Shown: piece after piece, positions 34,305-43,241 of the stretch
How the letters are laid out: every line of letters begins with the position of its first letter
Numbering within the stretch: position 1 is the stretch's first letter
Assembly (NCBI GenBank): GCA_913050115.1
Contig: CAJWZU010000018.1
Coordinates: 1-51,814 of the forward strand
Length of the DNA stretch: 51,814 bases
Direction of reading: 5' to 3'
From: an uncultured Cellvibrionales bacterium
GTDB lineage: Bacteria; Pseudomonadota; Gammaproteobacteria; Pseudomonadales; Cellvibrionaceae
Program-made: the position numbers and the translations under genes
Notes under the pieces: generated by a model
The model's input: the letters and a program-made list of their open reading frames with translations, nothing else
The model's database searches: none
Told to the model about the DNA's origin: nothing

Positions 34305-34712
34305 ATGAGCCAAAAAAACGCCCACACACACCTGAGCTTCCACATAACACTGCTCAAAACATTCAATCAAACCGTGCGCCAACAAGCCCCTTTTTGCGGA
34401 GCCGAGATGACAACAGATCAGCAGGAATTTATTGACCAGTTAGAAGCTCTGCCGCAGCAACTAAATGGGAGCGCTGACGGAGTTTTCAACGGCCAGCAGC
34501 TATTTTGTAAGATTATAGCAAGCTACCCACACCTGACACCGCTAATACCTCGAGACCTACTGTGGTTTTTGGGTGGCGACTGTCTGCACTTCATGCCTGA
34601 CAACGAAATACACAGCTATCAGCAACTCGACGAGGCACGCTTTAATGCCGACCATGAGCAACGCCTATTTGACTATAAAGAGGAGCGCGCTAAAGTGTTT
34701 GGTATGCATTAA
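34305..34712 (+). CDS. PA2817-like conserved protein
   Basis: 135 aa, soluble, no signal peptide. The stretch GQQLFCKIIASYPHLTPLIPRDLLWFLGGDCLHFMPDNEI followed by YQQLDEARF resembles the PA2817 family of Pseudomonas and relatives, of unknown function; this is from memory of the family. Divergent from yadG and followed by a bidirectional terminator shared with the tRNAs on the other strand. Confidence 0.7.
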   Translation: MSQKNAHTHLSFHITLLKTFNQTVRQQAPFCGAEMTTDQQEFIDQLEALPQQLNGSADGVFNGQQLFCKIIASYPHLTPLIPRDLLWFLGGDCLHFMPDNEIHSYQQLDEARFNADHEQRLFDYKEERAKVFGMH

Positions 34713-34759
34713 TGCATTAGCCCCCCCACCATTAGGTGGGTATGGGTTAAATTTCAGGC

Positions 34760-34794
34760 AAAAAAAAACGCAATCTGCAAGGATTGCGTTTTTT
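34760..34794. terminator. Bidirectional terminator
   Basis: AAAAACGCAATC-CTGCAAG-type hairpin: AAAACGCAATC and GATTGCGTTTT pair around CTGCAAG, with A and T runs on either side. It ends the PA2817-like gene on the plus strand and the tRNA-Glu/tRNA-Gly transcript on the minus strand. Confidence 0.88.
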
Positions 34795-34799
34795 AGTAT

Positions 34800-34874
34800 T
34801 GGAGCGGGAAACGAGGCTCGAACTCGCGACCCCAACCTTGGCAAGGTTGTGCTCTACCACTGAGCTATTCCCGC
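34800..34874 (-). tRNA. tRNA-Gly (anticodon GCC)
   Basis: 75 nt with encoded CCA. Acceptor GCGGGAA/TTCCCGC, D arm AGCTCAGTGGTAGAGC, anticodon loop CTTGCCAAG, T arm GTTCGAGCC. Confidence 0.97.
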
Positions 34875-34925
34875 TTATTTCTTTTAACCTCGATTGTATT
34901 GAAGCTAACAATCTTCAGTCAAATA

Positions 34926-35001
34926 TGGCGTCCCCAAGGGGAGTCGAACCCCTGTTACCGCCGTGAAAGGGCGGTGTCCTAGGCCTCTAGACGATGGGGA
35001 C
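34926..35001 (-). tRNA. tRNA-Glu (anticodon UUC)
   Basis: 76 nt with encoded CCA. Acceptor GTCCCCA/TGGGGAC, anticodon loop CCTTTCACG with TTC, T arm GGTTCGACT. About 50 bases upstream of tRNA-Gly in the same transcript. Confidence 0.97.
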
Positions 35002-35055
35002 CCCGAACCTTCAATGCAGTCGGCTTTGTTTGCCTGCTGTCTCGAAGTGGGGCGC

Positions 35056-35084
35056 ATTCTATGCAGAGGGGGCTTAACTGTCAA
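35056..35084 (-). promoter_or_regulatory. tRNA-Glu/tRNA-Gly promoter
   Basis: Perfect TTGACA (35084-35079), 17-base spacer, TAGAAT (35061-35056), then discriminator GCGCCCC, the signature of a strong, stringently controlled stable-RNA promoter. Fifty-five bases before tRNA-Glu. Confidence 0.85.
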
Positions 35085-35949
35085 CAAGTTTATAAATCTC
35101 TAGCCGTAAAAAGCCTTCTCAATATTTGCCAGATAAGATCGCTATAGTTATGAACGTGAGCAATAGATTACTGAGCAGGATAGTTATTTGCACAACAAGG
35201 GAAAAACAAGACCAAATGGCTTAATTGACGTCTTTTGTTTCTATATAAAAATTATTATTGCTCTTATTTAAAACGCTGTTTTTCTATCGGATTGTTTCAA
35301 ATTATGAACAATACGCAGTCACTGACAGTCCTTGCTAGCCGCCCTGAAATTGTGCCTAAAAACCACCCGCGGCTTACTCAGCGTTTTTTCCCATCCAAAG
35401 AGTTCTCAGCTCTAATACTGAGAAGATTGGTACAGTCCTGCAAAGAACTATTAAACAGTACAGCACAAACCTACAAAGACTAACGCCATACACACAATAA
35501 AAAAGCTACAGCCCGACATCAAGCCCCGCGAGCTGAAAACGGGGCATGCGCAGCAAATGAAAACGTTCAGTGCGTTTTAGATGAGATGTATGAATTTACC
35601 CCACAACAGTAAATCTAAAGCAATATTAGCGGCGCCAAATTCGAAAAAGTGTTTAAACTCCTACAACAAATGAACTTGCAATTGTATGAGGACAACACCG
35701 AACAAGACGAGACAGGACAAAATAGTGCCATTGTCAATACAGGTATTTTGACAAAACCAATGAAAATCGGAACAAAAAAACGCCCTCAACTAAATTTTGC
35801 CACGACTAACACTCAATAAATCAGAAACCCTTAGCATCAGTACTGTCGTCATTACTTCAACAATCTGACATAATCAGTAGTAATCTATTTGACTGCCAGC
35901 ACACAGTTTACAGCTGTCGGCCCGCTCGCAGCACAGGGTAATCGAGCAC
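35085..35949. other. Intergenic region tRNA-Glu / alaA
   Basis: About 860 bases. Holds the possible antitoxin remnant at 35619-35819. An open frame at 35235-35483 (or from the ATG at 35304) lacks a ribosome binding site and is unrecognised; I leave it uncalled. Confidence 0.45.
35619..35819 (+). pseudogene. Possible remnant of a HipB-like/XRE antitoxin gene (3' end)
   Basis: The frame between a stop at 35616 and the stop at 35817-35819 reads FEKVFKLLQQMNLQLYED followed by a polar, unstructured tail. This resembles the last helix and tail of HipB-type XRE antitoxins (FFKILQSLELSM in E. coli HipB). The helix-turn-helix part is absent and no hipA follows. The similarity is short, so this is tentative. 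Confidence 0.3.
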
Positions 35950-37164
35950 ATGCAAGACATTTTAAAATCCAATAAGCTTCATGACGTCTGCTATGACATT
36001 CGCGGCCCAGTACTTGACCATGCCCATAAGATGGAAGAGGAAGGCCATAGCATTCTTAAGCTGAACATTGGTAACCCCGCCACTTTCGGTTTTGAAGCGC
36101 CCGACGAAATCATTCTTGATGTCATCTACAATTTACGTAACGCGCAAGGTTATACCGAATCTAAAGGATTATTTGCCGCCCGCAAAGCCATTATGCAAGA
36201 GTGCCAGAAGCTTAAAATTGCCAATGTCGATATTGATGATATATACCTTGGCAATGGCGTTAGCGAGCTGATCGTGATGTGTATGCAGGCACTGCTTAAT
36301 AACGACGATGAAGTACTGGTGCCTGCCCCCGACTATCCTTTGTGGACAGCAGCGGTCAATCTAGGCGGTGGCAACGCCGTGCACTATCGCTGTGACGAAC
36401 AGGCCGATTGGTTTCCCGATATCGACGATATTAAGGCTAAAATCAATGCCAACACTCGCGCTATTGTAGTAATCAACCCTAACAATCCGACCGGTGCGGT
36501 TTACAGTGAAGCTTTGCTTGAACAAATAGTAGAGCTGGCACGCGAGCACAACCTAATTATATTTGCCGATGAAATTTACAGTAAAATACTCTACGACGAT
36601 GCCAAATTTATACCGATGGCACGTCTGGCCCATGACGTACTCTGCGTGAGCTTCAATGGGTTATCGAAGTCTTATCGACTGGCCGGTTTTCGCTCTGGCT
36701 GGATGGTTGTCAGTGGCGCCAAGCATCGCGCCAAGAATTATTTAGAAGGCATACACATGCTGGCCTCTATGCGATTGTGTGCCAATGTGCCGGCTATGTA
36801 CGCTGTGCAAACAGCACTCGGCGGGTACCAAAGCATTAACGAGTTAATTCTGCCAGGCGGTCGTTTGCTAGAACAGCGCAACGCCGCCCTAACTGCCATA
36901 GAAGCCATACCTGGTATGTCTTGTGTTACTCCTAAAGGCGCAATCTACCTATTCCCGAAACTGGATTTAAATATCCACAAAATTCAAGACGATCAACAGC
37001 TAGTACTGGATTTTTTAAAGCAGGAAAAAATCCTATTGGTGCAGGGTACAGCCTTTAACCTGCCCGAACGCGACCACTATCGTATTGTATTTTTGCCGCG
37101 CAAAGACAAGCTAACAGGTGCTATCCAGCGCTTTGGTGAGTTTGTTGATCGCTATTCACAATGA
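35950..37164 (+). CDS. alaA: Glutamate-pyruvate aminotransferase AlaA
   Basis: 404-aa fold-type I PLP aminotransferase making alanine from pyruvate and glutamate. Very close to E. coli AlaA: CYDIRGPVL, LKLNIGNPATFGFEAPDEI, QGYTESKGLFAARKAIM, VPAPDYPLWTAAV, INPNNPTGAVY, FADEIYSKILYDD, then PLP-lysine K240 in FNGLSKSYRLAGFRSGW and LASMRLCANVPA. The start follows a weak AGGGTAATCGAG leader. Monocistronic. Confidence 0.95.
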   Translation: MQDILKSNKLHDVCYDIRGPVLDHAHKMEEEGHSILKLNIGNPATFGFEAPDEIILDVIYNLRNAQGYTESKGLFAARKAIMQECQKLKIANVDIDDIYLGNGVSELIVMCMQALLNNDDEVLVPAPDYPLWTAAVNLGGGNAVHYRCDEQADWFPDIDDIKAKINANTRAIVVINPNNPTGAVYSEALLEQIVELAREHNLIIFADEIYSKILYDDAKFIPMARLAHDVLCVSFNGLSKSYRLAGFRSGWMVVSGAKHRAKNYLEGIHMLASMRLCANVPAMYAVQTALGGYQSINELILPGGRLLEQRNAALTAIEAIPGMSCVTPKGAIYLFPKLDLNIHKIQDDQQLVLDFLKQEKILLVQGTAFNLPERDHYRIVFLPRKDKLTGAIQRFGEFVDRYSQ

Positions 37165-37260
37165 ACCTAGCATGCTCAAGCAAGTCTACTGGTACTACTA
37201 AGCGCAACGCTGTGGTGGGGTTTTTGGGTACTGTTCGTAAGACTTGTCGCGACCACAATC

Positions 37261-37671
37261 ATGAGTGAGCTGCATATTGACGACTTTTATAAAGATGCCA
37301 GCAAGATTTTGCTGCAGCTGTATAAAAACTTCCCAAAAAAAATTACGATTTTAGTTGAGGATATTGCCGGGCCTGACGCTCCAGACGAATTCGGCCTGGC
37401 CTGTGAGCGCCACCAAGCCTGTTTTGGCGCTATGATTTGGCTGGCTGAAGCCGGCTATCTAAGCTATGCCGACACTATTCGTCAAGAAGCACTCGACCAA
37501 GCCATTCTCAGCCACAAAGCTTTCACCTTGTTGACGGCGGCCCCAACCTTCGATGCTAACAACCCCAACAGCAATATCCAACACTTGCGTCAGGCCTTGA
37601 AAGCGGGCTCGTCAAGGCAGCTGGAAAAATACATGAAAGCGCTACTGGCTCAAGCTCACACCTTCAGCTGA
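37261..37671 (+). CDS. Conserved-looking protein of unknown function
   Basis: 136 aa, helical, soluble. IDDFYKDASKILLQLYKNFPKK, CERHQACFGAMIWLAEAGYLSY and QEALDQAILSHKAFTLL read like a real protein: the winged-helix-like middle resembles regions seen in DNA-associated proteins, but I do not recognise a family. No clear ribosome binding site precedes the ATG. The 3' end overlaps the convergent methyltransferase gene by 30 bases. Confidence 0.65.
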   Translation: MSELHIDDFYKDASKILLQLYKNFPKKITILVEDIAGPDAPDEFGLACERHQACFGAMIWLAEAGYLSYADTIRQEALDQAILSHKAFTLLTAAPTFDANNPNSNIQHLRQALKAGSSRQLEKYMKALLAQAHTFS

Positions 37672-38673
37672 GCACTCTGCAACCGAGCTTTCTGCAGGCA
37701 CATATTCTTTGGCGTCATGAAAACGAAAGTGCAGCAACTTTAACTGCCGGTCGGCGTCAACATCTGGAAAGTCAGCGCTGGGTTCTAGGCGCCCGATAAA
37801 TTCACACTGTGGACACTCCGCCGCAAACAGCTGGCGCAAAAAATCAACACTCAACACTGGCGCATTCAAGCATGCCAAAATATCACCACCAGCGCGCATA
37901 AACTGCGGTAACCGGCGAATTACTCGAGCATAATCTTTACTGCAAATAAAACTGCCACGCTGAAACGTTGGCGGGTCAATTATGGCAATATCATAAGGAC
38001 CAGGTTGCTTAATGCGGTTCCAAGATTTAAGAATATTTCTTGGTAAAAAGCGGCTGTTTTGCTTGGGCAAATTGTTTAAGTGATGATTGTCCCGGCCGAG
38101 ATTAAGGGCGGCGCGACTCATGTCGACATTAATGACCTCAGTCGCCCCGGCCTGAACCGCCACCACCGAAAATGCACAGGTGTAAGAAAATAAATTTAGC
38201 ACCTTTTTATCGCGACATATTTCTTCCAGCCAGACACGGCCCGGCTCCATATCGAGAAAATAGCCGCTATTTTGCCGCTGCCCCAACTTTAAGTGGAAGC
38301 GCAAATCACCTCGCCGAGCATAAACCGTTTCTGGCTGCGCCCCACGCAACACTTCCATAGGAGAGCCATCGAGATAACGGCGCTGCACAACTAAAGCCTT
38401 AAAACGCGAGGCAAAACACTCATAACAGCGCTCTATACTCCCCAATATTGCAGCCTCGTGCTCCCCCGCTACAAAAAGAGTGACACACACTACTGGGTCA
38501 TACAGGTCGATTGCCAGCATCTCTAAACCAGGATAGCAGTGGCCGCGACCATGAAATAAGCGCTGGCTGTCAACAGGCTCCGAAGCTAAAGATTGCAACT
38601 TTGAGCGAAGGTGAACGTCCAGCACAGCCAAAGTCTCTGTAATAGATTCATTTAAATCAAAACTTTTAGTCAT
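37642..38673 (-). CDS. Class I SAM-dependent methyltransferase (RlmI/RlmK-like)
   Basis: 343 aa. An N-terminal region (to about 120) contains RYLDGSPMEVLRG, then LRFHLKLGQRQNSGYFLDMEPGR, LNLFSYTCAFSVVAVQAGA (motif I), VINVDMSRAALNLGRDN and IAIIDPPTFQRG (motif IV, DPPTF). This is the arrangement of RlmI/RlmK-type 23S rRNA cytosine/guanosine methyltransferases, but the N-terminal PUA domain of RlmI is lacking. Exact target unknown. Starts 13 bases after the ATP-NAD kinase gene, probably co-transcribed. Confidence 0.8.
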   Translation of the reverse strand: MTKSFDLNESITETLAVLDVHLRSKLQSLASEPVDSQRLFHGRGHCYPGLEMLAIDLYDPVVCVTLFVAGEHEAAILGSIERCYECFASRFKALVVQRRYLDGSPMEVLRGAQPETVYARRGDLRFHLKLGQRQNSGYFLDMEPGRVWLEEICRDKKVLNLFSYTCAFSVVAVQAGATEVINVDMSRAALNLGRDNHHLNNLPKQNSRFLPRNILKSWNRIKQPGPYDIAIIDPPTFQRGSFICSKDYARVIRRLPQFMRAGGDILACLNAPVLSVDFLRQLFAAECPQCEFIGRLEPSADFPDVDADRQLKLLHFRFHDAKEYVPAESSVAECSAEGVSLSQ

Positions 38674-38686
38674 ATCGAACTTTTAC

Positions 38687-39829
38687 TCATATCAAAGATT
38701 TAGAAGATAAACCGAGGGGGTACATCACTGTCTCGTTATAGCCAGTAATCACAGCGACAAAACCCGACCAATCTCGATCCAGCTCGGCATCATTACTGTC
38801 CATTAGCAGAGGCCGCCCCTCTAGCTCTTGCAGCTTTGAAGGCGTGGCAATAATGCGCAAGCCTTCGCGACCGACGTGATGTAAGATCGGCGCACTGATT
38901 TGCTGGTTGCCGCGGCCAATAATATGGCCTTGTCCTCCAATTGCGGTCACTAATACCCGCACGGGTCCGGAATGATGAGTCACTGCCGCTACAATATCTT
39001 GCGAGCTCACATCGGCAGCCAATAAGCTGCCATTACACACTAGATCAACCCCCAGCAGAGTCCCCTGTAATCCCATTTCAGCCATTACCGCCAGCGTAGT
39101 GGAACCGGGCCCGACAATATAGAGTTCGCCCTCTTCTATTGATTCAATCACGCTGGCGGCAATATCGGCCTGCTCTAACGGCTCGGGGGTGCGACCACTG
39201 TTTTTAACCTGCTGCACAAACTGCTCGGCCGTGGGCACGCGCATTTCTCCGTAGTATTTAGCTCGAACTCGGCCAGCACGAAAAGCACATTCATCAATGT
39301 CGCGCACTTCTTGTTTACGCAGTGGCACAGCCACGCCACGCACTAAAAGTTGCAACACCTCACCGGCCGCTTCGGGCGATACTGCATAAACACCGGAGTG
39401 CATTTTGACGCCCGCTGGCACCCCCAATACCGCTTTATCTAATCCCACTGCGGTAAACAAGTTGCGCGCGGTGCCATCGCCCCCAACGAATAAAATTAAG
39501 TCCACGTGGTTCAACTGCAACAGCCCTGCGGCTCTGATAGTGTCCTGCGCTGAGGTTGTGGCGCCGTCAACATGACCCACAATCTCAACCTTAAAGCCCA
39601 TAGACAAGGCTAGATCGCCGCCCATAGATCCTGCCAGGGTAAAAACCTTAACCTCTGCACGCATAGGAACAATAGCTGCCAATGCGCGTTGGCAGCGCTG
39701 AGAAGCCCGCAATTCCGCTCCGCAAGCCAGTGCTTTAGAAACGGTGTCATCACCATCACTACCTTTTAAAGCCACAGCACCGCCGACTCCGGCTAGCGGA
39801 TTCACTATAAGGCCTAAATTAAATATCAT
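38687..39829 (-). CDS. ATP-NAD kinase family protein
   Basis: 380 aa. FNLGLIVNPLAGVGGAVALKGSDG opens the protein and LILFVGGDGTARNLF is the kinase GGDG motif; GVPAGVKMHSGVYAVSP and VGPGSTTLAVMAEMG follow. This is the long ATP-NAD kinase-like family (around 370-380 aa), distinct from NadK; a link to acetoin catabolism (AcoX-type) is known for some members, but no aco genes are here. I use the ATG at 39829 (MIFNLGLIVNP); a longer frame to 39895 adds 22 unlikely residues. Confidence 0.82.
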   Translation of the reverse strand: MIFNLGLIVNPLAGVGGAVALKGSDGDDTVSKALACGAELRASQRCQRALAAIVPMRAEVKVFTLAGSMGGDLALSMGFKVEIVGHVDGATTSAQDTIRAAGLLQLNHVDLILFVGGDGTARNLFTAVGLDKAVLGVPAGVKMHSGVYAVSPEAAGEVLQLLVRGVAVPLRKQEVRDIDECAFRAGRVRAKYYGEMRVPTAEQFVQQVKNSGRTPEPLEQADIAASVIESIEEGELYIVGPGSTTLAVMAEMGLQGTLLGVDLVCNGSLLAADVSSQDIVAAVTHHSGPVRVLVTAIGGQGHIIGRGNQQISAPILHHVGREGLRIIATPSKLQELEGRPLLMDSNDAELDRDWSGFVAVITGYNETVMYPLGLSSKSLI

Positions 39830-40083
39830 AATTTCAAACCTACGACTGAGACGCAAAAAATGCCGATGCAATAGCCATGAAGACAGCATGGCCACTGCTT
39901 ATTTATATTTGATCTAACACAAAGTAGGTTTTAACAGCGCCATTTTATAAAAGCCGTCTTATACTTAGGTTAATCAGATTATTTAACAACTTGAAGGGCC
40001 TAATTGAATATGCACCCTTCTTAAGTTTAGAGCTTCCCAAGAAGACGGCCTTGTCCGGGCCACCGCAGTCAAGGACGACTGTT

Positions 40084-41250
40084 TTAAGTGTTTACACCCG
40101 TTTTAGATGTTTCAAAACCTGTGCAAAACCCTAGAGTCGCTAACACATTGTTTAGCGACTTTTTTTCTATATGGGTTTTAGCAACAGTCGAAAAACAGTT
40201 AAATTCTCGACGTTTAGGATAATTTTTACGCAATGCATCAAAACCTTGTCGCAGTTGATTTACTGGCAAATTTTGTAGCTGCTCACGCATACGGGCGTCA
40301 TCACCTCGGATATCGTAAGCCGCAAGTACAGCTTGACGCATCAACTCAAAATCGGTGGCTGCCGAAAGTTCCAAAGGAGTCAAATCAGCTGCCACAAGAT
40401 CAGCGGCGCACATTGTGACCTCAATACCAAAATGCGTACATAGCGCTTGATAGATCATCTCGGTACCCGCGACTTTGCCATCAAAACTGTAGCCGGCAAT
40501 ATGCGGGCTAGCCAAGTCCACCAGCCGCAATAGTGACGTATTGATGTTAGGTTCCCCCTCCCAGACATCAAGCACCACCTGCACATCTTGCCGTTGTTGC
40601 ATAAAACTCAATAGCGCTTGGTTATCAATGACGTCGCCACGGCCGGCATTAAGCAGTAGAGCACCGCTAGTCAACTGCTGTAACTGGGCTGTGCCAATCA
40701 AGTGCCGAGTTGGATGGGGTCCGGACAGGGTCAACGGCGTGTGCAAACAAACAATATCATTCGCTAGTACTTCATCAAGGCTGCACAAGTCTACATTATC
40801 AGCATGGCTTAGAAACGGATCGTAACAGCGACAGTTAACACCAAACTCCAGCAGGCGCCGATACAAGTGCCCACCGACATTGCCGCAACCGACAATACCA
40901 ACACTCTTGCCGCGCCAATCCACATTCAAAGCACTAAACGCACTAAAAATATATTCGACTACCGAGTTAGCATTGCAGCCGGGCGCGCTGCTATAGGCAA
41001 TGCCTTGCCGCTTAAAATAAGCGATGTCCAGATGATCGATACCGATAGTGCAGGTACCAACAAATTTTACCTTACTTCCCGCTAGTAAAGCCTCATTTAC
41101 AGATGTCACCGAGCGCACGATCAGAGCATCAGCATCGCGCACATCGGCAGCGGTAAGGGTTCGACCCGGCAGACGAACCACCTCAGCCAAGGGTGAAAAA
41201 AATGCCTCCGCCAAAGGAATATTTTCATCGACAACAATTTTTAAGGTCAT
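40084..41250 (-). CDS. pdxB: Erythronate-4-phosphate dehydrogenase
   Basis: Second step of the DXP-independent vitamin B6 pathway (4-phosphoerythronate to 2-oxo-3-hydroxy-4-phosphobutanoate). 388 aa. D-isomer hydroxyacid dehydrogenase fold with NAD motif GCGNVGGHL (121-129) and catalytic R204 (NAGRGDV), E233 (VWEGEPN) and H250 (SPHIAGYS). KIVVDENIPLAEAFF and FVGTCTIGIDHLD are PdxB-specific. The extreme C-terminus is divergent and its coding sequence contains a terminator-like hairpin for the opposite strand. Confidence 0.95.
   Translation of the reverse strand: MTLKIVVDENIPLAEAFFSPLAEVVRLPGRTLTAADVRDADALIVRSVTSVNEALLAGSKVKFVGTCTIGIDHLDIAYFKRQGIAYSSAPGCNANSVVEYIFSAFSALNVDWRGKSVGIVGCGNVGGHLYRRLLEFGVNCRCYDPFLSHADNVDLCSLDEVLANDIVCLHTPLTLSGPHPTRHLIGTAQLQQLTSGALLLNAGRGDVIDNQALLSFMQQRQDVQVVLDVWEGEPNINTSLLRLVDLASPHIAGYSFDGKVAGTEMIYQALCTHFGIEVTMCAADLVAADLTPLELSAATDFELMRQAVLAAYDIRGDDARMREQLQNLPVNQLRQGFDALRKNYPKRREFNCFSTVAKTHIEKKSLNNVLATLGFCTGFETSKTGVNT
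40135..40166 (+). terminator. Terminator-like hairpin antisense to the pdxB 3' end
   Basis: Plus strand: AGTCGCTAA-CACATTGT-TTAGCGACT followed by seven T. The stem is a strong 9-bp palindrome. No plus-strand gene is annotated upstream; a GAAGGG/CCCTTC hairpin lies at 39993-40020. It may end an unannotated small RNA from 39.9-40.2 kb, or be fortuitous. Confidence 0.5.
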
Positions 41251-41376
41251 AGTTAAGTTCCCTAACAGGTTGGTAAAAAAGGCTCCCTACCTTTTTAAAA
41301 CACGAGAATCAAAGGCTCAGCCGCCTTCTATTCTACAGAAACATCCTATTTCGACAGTTTGCTAAATAACTAGGCG

Positions 41377-41952
41377 TTAATCCAGGGTTTGACGCTCATA
41401 AGAATTACCCTGAAGACTTTTATCGCGATAATAGAAGTGCTGCAAGGCCATTATAAACGCATGCGCGCGCGCATTGACGCCAGTAGTGCAATTTTTCATA
41501 ACCCTTGCATGAATACGGTCTTTGAACTCAGCACTGGCCCCAAGCCCCATAGCGAGATTGTCAGCACTGACTCGAAACTTGATACCCGCTGCTTCAGAAA
41601 ACATCCACTCCAGCGCTTGGGGCGCTACCTCAACCGATTCAAACTCTTTCTGCTGAGTGTCACTGCGGCCATCAGGGGCATACCAGTAGCCATAATCCAG
41701 TTGCTGCCGTCGAGCCTCCCCCGCCACACACCAGTGCGCAATTTCATGCAGAGCACTGGCATAGTAATCGCGCGTAAATGCAATACAGTGGTGTTGCTGC
41801 CCATCACCTGCAGGGCGATATAAAGGCTCATCGGCTCCTTTTTGCAAACAGGTATTGTGACTGTTCAGAAAAGTATCGTTAAATATTTTCAGCAACTGAT
41901 CGCAATGTTTATGAGAGGACGAGACAAGATTTGAATTAGATCTATATGTCAT
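41377..41952 (-). CDS. epmC: Elongation factor P hydroxylase EpmC
   Basis: Hydroxylates the lysyl-lysine modification on EF-P as the last step after EpmA/EpmB. About 191 aa, closely following E. coli EpmC/YfcM: DEPLYRPA, RDYYASALHEIAHWC with metal ligands H69, E70 and H73, YGYWYAPDGR, FESVEVAPQALEWMF, AAGIKFRVSADNL and FIMALQHFY. The ATG at 41952 is preferred over an upstream GTG at 41973. Neither efp nor epmAB lies here; 127 bases upstream of pdxB, same strand. Confidence 0.92.
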   Translation of the reverse strand: MTYRSNSNLVSSSHKHCDQLLKIFNDTFLNSHNTCLQKGADEPLYRPAGDGQQHHCIAFTRDYYASALHEIAHWCVAGEARRQQLDYGYWYAPDGRSDTQQKEFESVEVAPQALEWMFSEAAGIKFRVSADNLAMGLGASAEFKDRIHARVMKNCTTGVNARAHAFIMALQHFYYRDKSLQGNSYERQTLD

Positions 41953-41973
41953 TAGCGAAAACTTTTTTAGCAC

Positions 41974-42276
41974 TTAATAAACTCATAAAAAATCGTCAAT
42001 CATCCCCCTATCCCCTAACTAACAGCCTTTAAGGGAGTCATAGCGCCAAAGGACCCTGAAATTTTTATGCTCTTTATAAAAGTTGGTTGTAAGCAATACC
42101 CATTTTTGTTGATCAAAATCTTGTACTTTAAGAAATGAGCATATAACTTAGATAGTGAAGATTGATTAAACTCATCTTACCCTGTGCGCAGGAGCACTCA
42201 CCGATTCCTAAGGTCAAGCCCGAGGTATTTAAGTGGTGGTTATCAGAGCGCAGGGTCCTCAACTAGGGGTGGTATT
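41974..42276. other. Intergenic region upstream of the 42.3 kb gene
   Basis: About 300 bases between divergent genes; an open frame from 42184 merely extends the next gene without conserved sequence. No clear promoter, RNA or repeat seen. Confidence 0.4.
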
Positions 42277-42990
42277 ATGAATACCTCAATCGATTGTCAC
42301 AACACCGACAACGTTGTCGATTTTTTTACTGGCAAACCATTTACATCCATAGCCGGCGAGCGTTTTATCCGGCTGGCTCCAGAGCTAGACGGCTTAGAGA
42401 TGGTTTATACCAACGACTCCAGTGATGGAAACTATTTTAGTTTAAAAATCCTCTGTTGGGGGCTACGCGCTAACGGCGAGGTAGTAGGTCTCGTTCCCTG
42501 GCTCGACAGCATTGTCGCGGCACCGGAGATTACCGACCCTCTGCATGGACAGTGGGAAGGTTACTTTGACCCAGGCATTAACGAGCTTTTCACCGAACCA
42601 CCCATTCATAAAGTGATAGAAGTAGAAACCGCTGCTGAATATTACGAGATGGCATGCGAGGGCGAGGACGATGTCATTCAGGAGATACCCGACATGATAG
42701 GCACTCATGCGGTACTCTCCGACAACGGCTTCCACTCCATTACCCTCAGCGAAGTAATCAGCTGGCAGTTGCTGCACGATGGCACACTGTGGGGCATGCT
42801 GGCGGATGAGGCCAAGGTCAAAAGCACACCGGTGTTACCCGGTGACAAGTGCCTTTACCCGGCGCAATCGCGAGGCTCATTCCGCTATTTCTTCCAGCAC
42901 AATATTGCCAATAAGCTTAAAGACGAAGACCCTGAAGCGCTGGCGGCAATATCGCTATTAGTAGAAGAGGAAACGGTAGAAGACGCCTGA
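42277..42990 (+). CDS. Conserved protein of unknown function (Pseudomonas-type)
   Basis: 237 aa, soluble and acidic. The C-terminal part, SEVISWQLLHDGTLWGMLADEAKVKSTPVLPGDKCLYPAQ followed by FRYFFQHNIANKLKDEDPEALAAI, resembles a conserved Pseudomonas/gammaproteobacterial hypothetical family as far as I recall; no function is known. The ATG at 42277 has a strong AGGGGTGG site, so I prefer it to the ATG at 42184. Convergent with tusA, 8 bases apart. Confidence 0.75.
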   Translation: MNTSIDCHNTDNVVDFFTGKPFTSIAGERFIRLAPELDGLEMVYTNDSSDGNYFSLKILCWGLRANGEVVGLVPWLDSIVAAPEITDPLHGQWEGYFDPGINELFTEPPIHKVIEVETAAEYYEMACEGEDDVIQEIPDMIGTHAVLSDNGFHSITLSEVISWQLLHDGTLWGMLADEAKVKSTPVLPGDKCLYPAQSRGSFRYFFQHNIANKLKDEDPEALAAISLLVEEETVEDA

Positions 42991-42998
42991 ATGGGACA

Positions 42999-43241
42999 TT
43001 AGACACCAATTCTAATCTGGTATCTGTACACCTCTCCTTCCACGACCTGTAAAAGCAGGTCGTGGCCAAGAAATTGACAGAATTTGGGGATGTCCCTTGT
43101 AGTGGATGGATCAGTAGCCGTAACCTCCAACACCTGCCCTAAATTGAGCTCACGCACCGCCTGGTGCAACATCATCACCGGTTCTGGGCATAGCAGACCG
43201 GAGGTATCCAAGTATTGATTAATCGCTTTAGCATCTTTCAT
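42999..43241 (-). CDS. tusA: Sulfur carrier protein TusA
   Basis: 80-aa sulfur-transfer protein relaying persulfide to TusBCD/MnmA for 2-thiouridine in tRNA, and in some organisms to molybdopterin. The CPEP motif in [14 protein letters not shown] carries the active cysteine, followed by [24 protein letters not shown]. Ordinary length for TusA. Confidence 0.93.
   Translation of the reverse strand: MKDAKAINQYLDTSGLLCPEPVMMLHQAVRELNLGQVLEVTATDPSTTRDIPKFCQFLGHDLLLQVVEGEVYRYQIRIGV

Noticed and set aside
35235-35483. 82-codon plus-strand open frame downstream of the tRNA genes
   Set aside because: Neither the first ATG nor the internal one at 35304 has a ribosome binding site; sequence not recognised.
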